In this document: piece by piece, positions 16,945-24,865 of the stretch
Layout: every line of letters begins with the position of its first letter
Numbering within the stretch: the first letter of the stretch is position 1
Assembly: GCA_001683905.1 (NCBI GenBank)
Contig: LXQK01000027.1
Coordinates: 1-54,251, forward strand
DNA length: 54,251 bases
Source of the DNA: Marivirga sp. ANT-B6
Lineage (GTDB): Bacteria > Bacteroidota > Bacteroidia > Cytophagales > Cyclobacteriaceae
Direction of reading: 5' to 3'
Notes under the pieces: model-generated
Databases searched by the model: none
What the model was told of the DNA's origin: nothing
The model's input: the letters and a program-made list of their open reading frames with translations, nothing else
Made by a program: the position numbers and the translations under genes

Positions 16945-17946
16945 TCAGTCCATCTGAATCACTAATTTCCCAAATTGATTACCTGCCTTCATATCATCAA
17001 AAGCCGAAATAATGTCAGCGAAAGGTCGCACAGAATCTATCACCGGAATGATTTTGTGGCTGGAAACAAAATCGACCATGGCTGCAAATTCAGTATCATT
17101 ACCCATAGTTGTCCCTTGTAAAGTTCCCTGGTTCCAGAAAAGCCTGTATAAATCTAACGATGCGGGCAGGCCATTGGTAGCACCATAAAAAACCAGTTTT
17201 CCTGCGGGTTTTAGAATTTTTATAAACGTATTTAATTGATCGCCGCCGGCACTATCGATGACAAGGTTAAAACCTCTTGCCCGATTATAAGCTTGTTTAT
17301 GCCAATCTTTCAATTTGTAGTTATACCCTTCCAGAGCACCGTACGCCTTTGCCTTTTTTATCTTAGCGTCGCTTCCTGAAGTTACAGAGACCTCTGCCCC
17401 TGCTTTTAGTGCAAAAAGAAAGGCAAATTGGGCAACACCACCTCCTATGCCTGATATAAGTACTTGCTGCCCTGGCTGCACCCTCCCATGCCTAAAAACA
17501 GCCCGGTAAGCCGTTAGTGCTCCCAAAGGCAATGCGGCTGCTTGTTCGAAAGACAGGTGTTCCGGCTTTTGAACCAGTCGATCGATCCCAACAGCAACAT
17601 AATTGGCAAATGTGCCATTTTCCGGCATCCCTAAAATTCGATAATCATGTTGCTGTACATCGGGGTCCGACCCCCAGTTGATATTCGGGTTAATGATTAC
17701 CTTTTGACCAAGCCACTTATCATCCTGACTATCAAATACTTCTTCTACAAAACCAGCGCCATCTGATCCTAGTATTACATTATATTTGATAGATGGATAT
17801 TTATCTTCCCGGCACCATTGGTCGCGGTGATTCAGCGCGGCAGCTTTTATTCTTACCAAGGCCTGTCCGGGTTGTAGTTTTGGCTTGTCAATATCAACCA
17901 TTTTGATCCTGTCCTTCTGCTCATCTACCAACATGAGTGCTTTCAT
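16945..17946 (-). CDS. Zinc-type alcohol dehydrogenase-like / quinone oxidoreductase (MDR family)
   Basis: A 333-residue NAD(P)H-dependent oxidoreductase of the medium-chain dehydrogenase/reductase superfamily. The GroES-like N-terminal domain has ALNHRDQWCREDKYP and LGSDGAGFVEEV. The Rossmann half has ISGIGGGVAQFAFLFALKAGAEVSVT and the YGATNG segment. The structural zinc cysteine cluster of classic alcohol dehydrogenases is missing, so it is closer to the quinone-oxidoreductase-like branch. Substrate unknown. It stands alone between the TPR gene and satD-DUF3307. Confidence 0.88.
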   Translation of the reverse strand: MKALMLVDEQKDRIKMVDIDKPKLQPGQALVRIKAAALNHRDQWCREDKYPSIKYNVILGSDGAGFVEEVFDSQDDKWLGQKVIINPNINWGSDPDVQQHDYRILGMPENGTFANYVAVGIDRLVQKPEHLSFEQAAALPLGALTAYRAVFRHGRVQPGQQVLISGIGGGVAQFAFLFALKAGAEVSVTSGSDAKIKKAKAYGALEGYNYKLKDWHKQAYNRARGFNLVIDSAGGDQLNTFIKILKPAGKLVFYGATNGLPASLDLYRLFWNQGTLQGTTMGNDTEFAAMVDFVSSHKIIPVIDSVRPFADIISAFDDMKAGNQFGKLVIQMD

Positions 17947-18000
17947 ATCTTCAGTTTTAATTTGTATCTAAATATCTTAGACTTACCCATAGGCCTTAGG

Positions 18001-18756
18001 CTATATGATGTTCACGATATACTTGATAAATATACCTGAAACGACAGCCATAGCAAAACTTAATAAGGTGCCTATTAAGATGTATTCAGCCTCTTTTCGG
18101 TCTTTATTTCCTTTAATTTCGTTGAAGCGCAAAATCGATTTTGAGGCGATCAGGAAACCAATAAATTCGTACCTGCTAAAAAGTATGAAGGTAATAATTA
18201 AAAACCTTTCAATTCTGCCAATCCATTTACCCGCATCATTCAAACCTTTTATTTCCTCCTGGTTGAGATATTCAATTTCTTCCCGCCACCGTGCGGTTGA
18301 TTTTGCAATTAGAAATCCTGTAGGCCATATGACGATGATATAGGTCATGGCTATGGCCCAGCCTGTGGTGTGGTTGAGCGCATTTTCTAAAAATGCGTAC
18401 ATAGATGCTTCTGCTCCTGTGTAGACGACCCAGGCGAGCAGGAGCATCCCCAGATGTAGAAACTGGTCGATAATAAAATTTCTGGTATTATCTTTCTGGT
18501 ACGACTTCCATATATCGATTGCCAGGTGGGTGATCATTATAAAAAGAGGTAAAAAGATATGCAGCCAATCTGCTAAAAGCAGATAGGTGAGCCCACCTAC
18601 TACCAATGCATGAAAATAAAGATATTTTGATTTTACTTTGTTACGGACGCGCTCTATAACCCATTTATCGGGTTGCAGTATAAAGTCAGCTAATAAGTGA
18701 GCAATGATAATCCTCACCAGTATCAATACGTCTTCCTGGGTAAAAAATTGGTGCAT
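18001..18756 (-). CDS. DUF3307 polytopic membrane protein
   Basis: A 251-residue inner-membrane protein with about six hydrophobic segments. His/Asp residues sit in or beside membrane segments in a regular pattern: H20-x3-D24-x3-Q28, H49, H77-x3-D81-x2-K84, D97-x3-H101. Such clusters occur in membrane-embedded metal-dependent hydrolases, but no activity is established for DUF3307. Its ATG overlaps the satD stop by one base (TAATG), so the pair is translationally coupled. SatD and DUF3307 are repeatedly found together in bacteria. The likely role is a membrane effector or receptor partner of SatD; this is inference. Confidence 0.88.
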   Translation of the reverse strand: MHQFFTQEDVLILVRIIIAHLLADFILQPDKWVIERVRNKVKSKYLYFHALVVGGLTYLLLADWLHIFLPLFIMITHLAIDIWKSYQKDNTRNFIIDQFLHLGMLLLAWVVYTGAEASMYAFLENALNHTTGWAIAMTYIIVIWPTGFLIAKSTARWREEIEYLNQEEIKGLNDAGKWIGRIERFLIITFILFSRYEFIGFLIASKSILRFNEIKGNKDRKEAEYILIGTLLSFAMAVVSGIFIKYIVNII

Positions 18757-19424
18757 TATTGCGCTAGTTTTTGGATGATGAGGCTTTTAAACCGCTTTAA
18801 AAAGTTGTCAATGGCAAACCAGCCGGCACCTTTAAGTCTCTGATTCACGGCTGCCTGCGTAATATGCAGTTTATCGGCCATGGCTTGTTGTGTCAGTCCT
18901 TCTATCTGCAATAGTACTACTTCTGCCTGAGCGCTCGACCATTTTTGTATAATGATATCTGCCAGCGGGCAAGCGACAGCCAATTCCTGGTCTACTTCTT
19001 CCCAAGGGGTTTTAATCTGCAACCACATATCACCCGTCATCTGGTCTAATATTGGCCCCGATCTTCTATAGGCGATTCCGTCGCCCTCTGCACCGGTTTC
19101 CGACAAATAGGCTATCTCCCCTAGTCCAACTGCAATTCTTGCATCCCATAAGTCTTTAAGTCCCACGTCGACACTTTTTCTGAGGGTAGCCCGAATGATG
19201 AGTGATGCGAGTAAGGCATCTTCAGGATTGGCTAATACACCTTGAAAACTGTCGCCTCTATAGATTGAAAACGGAGCGATTAAGTTACTGCTGTTCAGGA
19301 TTTTATCTGCATTAAAAAAGGAGCTTTTCAAATCTGCCAGCAATTTTTTCCGTTGATCTTTCCCGATGCGTGAGGAGTCTACTATATCGCCGGTTAGTAC
19401 TGCGTATACCTTGGGAATAGCCAT
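18756..19424 (-). CDS. SatD family protein: cyclase-like domain plus helix-turn-helix
   Basis: A 222-residue cytoplasmic protein. The N-terminal SatD domain opens with AVLTGDIVDSSRI. Its block order resembles class III nucleotide cyclases: TGDIVDSS (D13, D16) like the FADIxGFT metal site, YRGDSFQGVL (D58) like the GDxF hairpin, ARIAVGLGEI like RIGIHxGxV, and GDGIAYRRSGPIL like the GxxVNxAARL helix. Residues 177-200 (LTQQAMADKLHITQAAVNQRL) form a helix-turn-helix. No enzymatic activity is demonstrated for SatD; it may only bind nucleotides. It is followed in coupling by DUF3307 and preceded by three repeated operators, suggesting autoregulation. Confidence 0.85.
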   Translation of the reverse strand: MAIPKVYAVLTGDIVDSSRIGKDQRKKLLADLKSSFFNADKILNSSNLIAPFSIYRGDSFQGVLANPEDALLASLIIRATLRKSVDVGLKDLWDARIAVGLGEIAYLSETGAEGDGIAYRRSGPILDQMTGDMWLQIKTPWEEVDQELAVACPLADIIIQKWSSAQAEVVLLQIEGLTQQAMADKLHITQAAVNQRLKGAGWFAIDNFLKRFKSLIIQKLAQ

Positions 19425-19460
19425 AATTTTGTTGCTTAAAAACGCAATGTATGTAAAAAT

Positions 19461-19538
19461 TATAAGCTTTCAGACTTATAATCATATAATATAAGCCTAA
19501 TACCTTATAAATACTACTTATAAGGCTATAAACTTATA
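19461..19538. promoter_or_regulatory. Three-fold operator array TATAAG-N8-CTTATA upstream of satD
   Basis: Three identical inverted repeats TATAAG-N8-CTTATA occupy 19461-19480, 19490-19509 and 19519-19538, an exact 29-base period with 9-base gaps. They fill most of the space between the dnaB stop and the satD start. The nearest copy is about 36 bases from the satD ATG, overlapping where a promoter must lie. The likely binder is the SatD helix-turn-helix itself. Confidence 0.7.
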
Positions 19539-19549
19539 CCAAGTTACTA

Positions 19550-21127
19550 TTAAAAAGGAGCTTTACCAAAGGGATTGGACTTATTATCCGGGCCGGCACC
19601 AGGTTTGTTCATCTTGCTACTCAACGTAATTGTATTGGAAGGGGAATCAAAATCAGTACCTCCAGCAGAAGGGAAGGAATTCCCATAGTTATTTCCAAAC
19701 CCACTACCGCCGTCAATATCAGCAAATTTAGTAAACTTACCAATGAACTTAAGGGTAACATTATCCAACGACCCGTTTCTATGTTTAGCTATAATCACTT
19801 CACCAGTACCTTGGGTGGACATACCACCCTCATCTTCAGTAATACCATAGTACTCGGGCCTGTAAAGGAACATTACCATATCCGCATCCTGCTCAATGGA
19901 TCCTGACTCACGTAAATCAGATAATTGTGGTCTTTTGTCACCGCCCCTAGTCTCTACGGCCCTGCTCAACTGCGAAAGCGCGATCACAGGAACTTCAAGC
20001 TCTTTGGCAATATTTTTCAAGGCGCGGGAAATGGAGGCAATTTCCTGCTCGCGATTACCACCACCACCGCCACCCTTGGAAGAATCTCCCGACATCAGCT
20101 GCAAGTAATCTATAATGATCAATTGTACATTGTGCTGGGCCTTGAGCCTCCTGCATTTGGCACGCAACTCTAAAATAGAAAGCGCTGGCGTATCATCAAT
20201 AAAAATTGGCGCATCTGTTAATTTAGCTGTCTTATGTACCAACTGCTCCCACTCGTAATCAGCCAGATTCCCTTTTTTAATTTTATCACTCTCTAACTCA
20301 GCTTCGGCAGAAATAAGCCTGTTGACAAGCTGCACTGCAGACATCTCCAGCGAAAATATAGCCACCGCATGCCCATGATCTACCGCAGCATTGCGCATAG
20401 CAGAAACCACGAAAGCAGTTTTACCCATACCTGGTCTGGCAGCAATAATAACAAGGTCAGACTTTTGCCACCCTGAAGTAACCCTATCCAGCGCGGTAAA
20501 ACCACTGGGAACACCGGTAAGGCCATTTTTTTGGTCCTTCTTCGCTTCCAGCTCTGTAATAGCCTGCCGCATGATGGATTTCATCTGGGCATAATTTTTC
20601 CTGATATTCGATTCTGATACTTCAAATAAAGATTGCTCGGTCCTATCGAGTAGTGAAAAGACATCGGTGGTATCCTCATAGGCATCGTGTTGAATTTCGG
20701 ATGCTATTCGAATCAACTCCCGTTTAATAGATTGCTCAGAGATGATACGCGCGTGGAACTCAATATTAGCGGCTGAGTTCACCCGTGTGGTAAGTTCAGT
20801 AATATGGTATGGCCCTCCAACCAACTCGAGCTTACCATTTCGCCGCAGTTGGTTGGTTACCGTCAGTAGATCTACGGGTTCCGAATTATGAAACAAGTCA
20901 ACAATGGCCGCATAAATTTCCTTATTTGTTTCCTTATAGAAGCTTTCAGGCTTAAGGATATCAATAACAGCCGTTAAAGCATCTTTTTCAAGCATCAGCG
21001 CTCCTAAAACGGCCTCCTCCAGGTCGACAGCCTGAGGCGGCAGCTTACCCAGTTGCGTACCCAGTTCATTCCTATTGGTATTCCTTTTATACCCTAACCT
21101 TAAAGCCGATGATTTTCCTAAATCCAT
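19550..21127 (-). CDS. dnaB: Replicative DNA helicase DnaB
   Basis: Hexameric 5'-3' helicase that unwinds DNA at the replication fork; 525 residues. The N-terminal domain LPPQAVDLEEAVLGALMLEKDAL is followed by a linker and a RecA-like core: Walker A ARPGMGKTAF, Walker B LIIIDYLQLM, the SQLSRAVE..DLRESGSIEQDADMVMF block. The C-terminal tail is a Gly/Asn/Ser-rich, probably disordered, region of about 60 residues. It lies downstream of the mrp operon on the same strand but has its own 264-base upstream region with DnaA boxes and a palindrome over a candidate -7 element. Confidence 0.97.
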   Translation of the reverse strand: MDLGKSSALRLGYKRNTNRNELGTQLGKLPPQAVDLEEAVLGALMLEKDALTAVIDILKPESFYKETNKEIYAAIVDLFHNSEPVDLLTVTNQLRRNGKLELVGGPYHITELTTRVNSAANIEFHARIISEQSIKRELIRIASEIQHDAYEDTTDVFSLLDRTEQSLFEVSESNIRKNYAQMKSIMRQAITELEAKKDQKNGLTGVPSGFTALDRVTSGWQKSDLVIIAARPGMGKTAFVVSAMRNAAVDHGHAVAIFSLEMSAVQLVNRLISAEAELESDKIKKGNLADYEWEQLVHKTAKLTDAPIFIDDTPALSILELRAKCRRLKAQHNVQLIIIDYLQLMSGDSSKGGGGGGNREQEIASISRALKNIAKELEVPVIALSQLSRAVETRGGDKRPQLSDLRESGSIEQDADMVMFLYRPEYYGITEDEGGMSTQGTGEVIIAKHRNGSLDNVTLKFIGKFTKFADIDGGSGFGNNYGNSFPSAGGTDFDSPSNTITLSSKMNKPGAGPDNKSNPFGKAPF

Positions 21128-21158
21128 GAAGTTTCTCTGTTATTTACTATGCGGATAA

Positions 21159-21178
21159 CAAATCTAATTAATAATTAG
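21159..21178 (-). promoter_or_regulatory. Candidate dnaB -7 element overlapped by a palindrome
   Basis: On the minus strand TAGATTTG (21159-21166) matches the -7 consensus TAnnTTTG, 32-39 bases before the dnaB ATG. The perfect palindrome CTAATTAATAATTAG (21164-21178) overlaps it and could be an operator. A -33 element is not clear. Confidence 0.35.
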
Positions 21179-21238
21179 CATAAGTAAAATCAAACTTTTG
21201 AACAAGTTTTGCCTATGTTTTATCATTATTAGCAAGGG

Positions 21239-21258
21239 TTATCCACAACTTATTCACA
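21239..21258 (+). promoter_or_regulatory. Two tandem DnaA boxes upstream of dnaB
   Basis: TTATCCACA (21239-21247) is a perfect DnaA box. TTATTCACA (21250-21258) fits TTATNCACA in the same orientation, 11 bases start to start, one helical turn. They sit 112-131 bases before dnaB in an AT-rich gap. They may regulate dnaB through DnaA or be part of a replication origin; no dnaA gene is in the window. Confidence 0.55.
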
Positions 21259-21391
21259 CCCTACAAGCAGTTGATTTATATGGTCATCTACAACTTTCGA
21301 TAACACATAAAGCTGATAAAGGACTACAGGAGCGAAATTTACCTCGCAACCATAACCAGACTCCTCAATAGAAAACCAAAATGATCTGATT

Positions 21392-21787
21392 TTATTGTTT
21401 TTTTCCTGGCAAGTCCGCTTTATCCACATTCGTTTCTGGCATAGCGCCATGTTCCTTCAGGTAAGGCTTAAATTCTTCAATAATGGTTTTTTCCCAAAAC
21501 AGTACCCTGTTGCGAAATGCGGCACGCGCAATAACATGTGCGGCCACTGGAGAGGTAAGCAACATAAAAAGAATGATCGTAATGGATTTATTCATGATCA
21601 CGACTTCATTAAAATAAATGGTGATACCCGTGACAATAAATCCTATTCCCAATGTAGCTGCTTTTGTGATGGCAGACATGCGGATATAAAAGTCAGGCAA
21701 ACGAATAATACCTACAGAAGAAATGACGAGGAAAATAACCCCGATATAAATGAATATTGCACTTACTATCTCAACCCAGCTTTCCAT
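21392..21787 (-). CDS. mrpG: Mrp Na+/H+ antiporter subunit G
   Basis: A 131-residue membrane protein with three hydrophobic segments. Subunit of the seven-part Mrp cation/proton antiporter. The family core is SSVGIIRLPDFYIRMSAITKAATLGIGFI followed by LTSPVAAHVIARAAF. The C-terminus carries a charged 40-residue cytoplasmic tail. It is the last mrp gene, 1 base after mrpF, ahead of the dnaB regulatory gap. Confidence 0.93.
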   Translation of the reverse strand: MESWVEIVSAIFIYIGVIFLVISSVGIIRLPDFYIRMSAITKAATLGIGFIVTGITIYFNEVVIMNKSITIILFMLLTSPVAAHVIARAAFRNRVLFWEKTIIEEFKPYLKEHGAMPETNVDKADLPGKKQ

Positions 21788-21788
21788 G

Positions 21789-22049
21789 TTATTTGTTTAG
21801 ATAATAGGCAAATGACATAGCACCTAAAAACGAAATCAGACTTAAGATAATGGCCACATCCATCACGGAAGTGTTGTCTGTCAGCACTGCGTATATGGCT
21901 GTAATGCCTATGATATTAGCCGAAAAAAGATCGAAAGCCGTGACACGGTCTGGCAGCGTGGGGCCCTTAAAAAAGCGGATCATCACCATGATCAGACAAA
22001 TACTGATGACGCTGATAGCAACTATTAGAGATATATGGAATGCATTCAT
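21789..22049 (-). CDS. mrpF: Mrp Na+/H+ antiporter subunit F
   Basis: An 86-residue protein with three membrane segments. The motif RFFKGPTLPDRVTAFDLFSANIIGI is the MrpF/MnhF signature. It overlaps the end of mrpE by four bases (ATGA-type), consistent with coupled translation of stoichiometric subunits. Confidence 0.93.
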   Translation of the reverse strand: MNAFHISLIVAISVISICLIMVMIRFFKGPTLPDRVTAFDLFSANIIGITAIYAVLTDNTSVMDVAIILSLISFLGAMSFAYYLNK

Positions 22050-22537
22050 CGTGTTATGGCTAGTAATTTTTTTTCAAAACCGTTTTTGATCTCCATTTTC
22101 AGCCGTTCTATGTCGCCATCAATGATATATATAGCATGTACATAAAGTATTTTTTTATCCTCCGATACATCAATACTTAAAGTTCCCGGTGTTAGCGATA
22201 TTAGATTTGCCAAAATAGTTATCTCAGCATCGGTATTGGCATCTAGCGGTAAAGCAATAACGCCGGGCTTCATATAATGAATTGGTGTGATAATGTCATA
22301 GGCAACCTTTAAGCTTGCCACAATCAACTCCTTTAGAAAATAGAAGAAAAAGCTCACCACAAGTGGTATTTTCTTGAAATAACTTCTATTGAAGAAAAAG
22401 ATGCAAAGCCATAAAACAAAGAAAGCGGCTAAAAATGTTAATGCTGCAGAAAGCGCATGATAGGGAACCTCTACCATTCGAAAAAACAAAGAGGTAAAGG
22501 TGATCGATAAGAGGAAGTGCACGATAAAAGTCTTCAT
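22046..22537 (-). CDS. mrpE: Mrp Na+/H+ antiporter subunit E
   Basis: A 163-residue subunit with two N-terminal membrane segments and a cytoplasmic C-terminal half. Family blocks are the YFLKELIVASLKVAYDIITP segment and ANLISLTPGTLSIDVSEDKKILYVHAI. Overlaps mrpD by four bases at its start and mrpF at its end. Confidence 0.93.
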   Translation of the reverse strand: MKTFIVHFLLSITFTSLFFRMVEVPYHALSAALTFLAAFFVLWLCIFFFNRSYFKKIPLVVSFFFYFLKELIVASLKVAYDIITPIHYMKPGVIALPLDANTDAEITILANLISLTPGTLSIDVSEDKKILYVHAIYIIDGDIERLKMEIKNGFEKKLLAITR

Positions 22538-24045
22538 TTGCGTAAGATAACTTTAATATAATTATCCCTATTGAATAATTGCTCTGCAGCTTGAACCGAG
22601 AAATCAAGAAATGGCTCAGCATAAAACCCCATGGCTACGATGATAATCGTAAGCAAAACAACGGGTAAGATCAATAACCTGTTTAACCTCAAAAATGATG
22701 TCTGGTTATAAAATATCTTTTCTGACCCTTCCCCATCGGGTGCTTTTTTCCAGAAGACCTCGTTCCATATTTTAGTGATATAGATAATGGATAAAGCACT
22801 TACCACCAAAGCCACACCCACGATTATAAAGTAGTTGGATGCCACCGCAGCTTTAATCAGTAGAAACTTAGCCCAAAATCCTGATAAAGGGGGAACTCCT
22901 GTAAGCGAAAAAGCCGATATAATGAATAAAAAGGCGATAAACGGGAACTTTGCGTAGATACTGCCTAGCTTTTTGAGCTTGAAAGACCCGGCCGCTGCAT
23001 ACACTACCCCACTGATTAAGAACAAGTTGGTTTTTACCAGCATATTATGAATGATAAAGTAAACAACTGCTGCAATGGCCAAAGGCGTATGAATGGCAAG
23101 CCCCATGATCATATAGCCGATTTGGCTGATTATACTGAAAGATAATATTTTCCGGAAATCATTTTGGGCTATAGCACCAAAAACACCAACAAACATCGTA
23201 AGCCCTGCAATAACGAAAAGGTAGGGCTGCAAATAAGGCACTTCTGAAAAAAAGATAAGTGTAAAAAAGCGGACCAGAACGTATACACCCACTTTTGTAA
23301 GCAATCCACCAATGATTGCTGTTATAGCGCTTGGAGGAGTATGGTAAGCAGCAGGCAACCAGAAGAACAAGGGAAATAACCCTGCTTTAATGCCAAAACC
23401 CACAAGAAAAAAGATTGCAGCCAACGTCACCAGGCCTTTATCAGCAATCTCTGGTAATAACAAAGAAATCTGGGCCATATTTAATGACCCTGTTAAGCCG
23501 TAAATAACACCGATACCAGCCAAAAATATCGAGGAAGCCAGAAAATTAATAACCAAGTATTTAACAGAGCCCTCCAGTTGGTTTTTAGTTCCTCCCAATG
23601 AAAGCAACACAAAGCTTGACATGAGCATTACCTCAAACCAGACATACAAATTAAAAATATCACCAGCAAGCAAAGCACCGCTGATCCCAAACAACAGAAA
23701 CATTAAAATAGGATAAAATCCATATTCCTTTCTCTCCAGATTGATGTTCGGGATGGAGAAAATAAAAACGAAAATACCTAACAGGCTGGTGGTTAGCAAT
23801 AGACCAGCACTTAAAAGATCGGCTACTAAAGTAATGCCAAAGGGTGCCGGCCAGTTGCCGATCTGCATAACCTGAATGCCATGCAGCCATACTTCTCGTA
23901 GGAGGAATGCGGAACCCACCAAAAGTAAAAAGCTGCCTGCCAAAACAATCATCCTTTGCCCATTGATGTTTTTCCAGCTTAGAAGGCAAAAGATAGCCGC
24001 AAAAAGAGGTATAAGTAAAGGTAAGATTACGAGAACCCCCATCAT
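22534..24045 (-). CDS. mrpD: Mrp Na+/H+ antiporter subunit D
   Basis: A 503-residue, about 14-segment membrane protein homologous to complex I subunits NuoM/NuoN. It shows the conserved proton-channel block GIKAGLFPLFFWLPAAYHTPPSAITAIIGGLLTKVGVYVLVRF with its lysine, and GVPPLSGFWAKFLLIKAA. With MrpA it forms the ion-translocating part of the antiporter. It follows mrpC after a 51-base gap and overlaps mrpE. Confidence 0.95.
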   Translation of the reverse strand: MMGVLVILPLLIPLFAAIFCLLSWKNINGQRMIVLAGSFLLLVGSAFLLREVWLHGIQVMQIGNWPAPFGITLVADLLSAGLLLTTSLLGIFVFIFSIPNINLERKEYGFYPILMFLLFGISGALLAGDIFNLYVWFEVMLMSSFVLLSLGGTKNQLEGSVKYLVINFLASSIFLAGIGVIYGLTGSLNMAQISLLLPEIADKGLVTLAAIFFLVGFGIKAGLFPLFFWLPAAYHTPPSAITAIIGGLLTKVGVYVLVRFFTLIFFSEVPYLQPYLFVIAGLTMFVGVFGAIAQNDFRKILSFSIISQIGYMIMGLAIHTPLAIAAVVYFIIHNMLVKTNLFLISGVVYAAAGSFKLKKLGSIYAKFPFIAFLFIISAFSLTGVPPLSGFWAKFLLIKAAVASNYFIIVGVALVVSALSIIYITKIWNEVFWKKAPDGEGSEKIFYNQTSFLRLNRLLILPVVLLTIIIVAMGFYAEPFLDFSVQAAEQLFNRDNYIKVILRK

Positions 24046-24096
24046 ATTGTATTGTGCTTTACAGCCGAAACATAGGTGCTCATGAAGGTGAAAGTA

Positions 24097-24456
24097 TTAC
24101 GCTGCATTGATTTTGTCAGTTGTGTTTAATTTGTCCATATCATCAGTCCCGGCTACATCGTAGTTCCTCTTAATCAAGACAATAGCAAAGGCCTGAATTC
24201 CAAAACCTATCACAATGGCTGTCAGAATGAGCGCTTGTGGAACGGGATCGGCGAAGATTCCCGTCAGCTTCTCTGCGTCACCGTCTACCAGTGCAGGTGC
24301 ACCTCTGGTTAGTCTACTGACAGAGAATAGAAACAGGTTTGTCGAATGCCCCATCATAATCAAGCCAATGATTAGCTTCACGAAGTTGCGCTGCAGCATC
24401 AGGTAAAGGCTTGCGGCATACAATATACCTACTACAAAAGGTAAGATCTCATCCAT
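24097..24456 (-). CDS. mrpC: Mrp Na+/H+ antiporter subunit C
   Basis: A 119-residue subunit with three membrane segments, homologous to NuoK. Recognised by LIIGLIMMGHSTNLFLFSVSRLTRG and DPVPQALILTAIVIGFGIQAFAIVLIKR. The charged C-terminal tail is cytoplasmic. It lies one base after mrpB. Confidence 0.94.
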   Translation of the reverse strand: MDEILPFVVGILYAASLYLMLQRNFVKLIIGLIMMGHSTNLFLFSVSRLTRGAPALVDGDAEKLTGIFADPVPQALILTAIVIGFGIQAFAIVLIKRNYDVAGTDDMDKLNTTDKINAA

Positions 24457-24457
24457 A

Positions 24458-24865
24458 CTATTCTTCTGACAAATTTAGCGTAATCCGCAATACAATGCCA
24501 ACAACGAGAATATATACACCAATATCAAACATAATGGGTGTACCAGGTTTTCCGAAAATGGGCAGGTAAAAATCTGCCCAAAGCGAACTCATAAAAGGCT
24601 GCCCTTCAAAAATAGACACCAAACCACTACTGGCTGATATCAACAACCCCAACGCGATCAAAACCATGGTGTTGATCTTAAACATCTTCTTGGTTTCCCT
24701 GGCCCCGTAGATCATGGCATGGAAGGTAAGGGGCATAGCCGCAATTAAGCCACCAATAAAACCACCGCCAGGCTCATTGTGCCCTCTGAAGAGCAAGTAA
24801 ACAGAAAATATCAGAAAGAGCGGCGTCAGTATCTTGATGGCCGTACGTACGATTAATGTATTCAT
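24458..24865 (-). CDS. mrpB: Mrp Na+/H+ antiporter subunit B
   Basis: A 135-residue subunit with four membrane segments. MnhB signature: [31 protein letters not shown], then [19 protein letters not shown]. It overlaps the end of mrpA by four bases. In this operon mrpA and mrpB are separate genes, not fused. Confidence 0.95.
   Translation of the reverse strand: MNTLIVRTAIKILTPLFLIFSVYLLFRGHNEPGGGFIGGLIAAMPLTFHAMIYGARETKKMFKINTMVLIALGLLISASSGLVSIFEGQPFMSSLWADFYLPIFGKPGTPIMFDIGVYILVVGIVLRITLNLSEE

Noticed and set aside
20041-20070. Run of ACC repeats in dnaB as a possible microsatellite
   Set aside because: It encodes a glycine stretch within the DnaB core loop and keeps the frame; nothing suggests a phase-variable repeat.
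21250-21450. 66-aa minus-strand ORF between mrpG and dnaB
   Set aside because: Starts inside mrpG in another frame, covers the DnaA boxes and looks like random translation.
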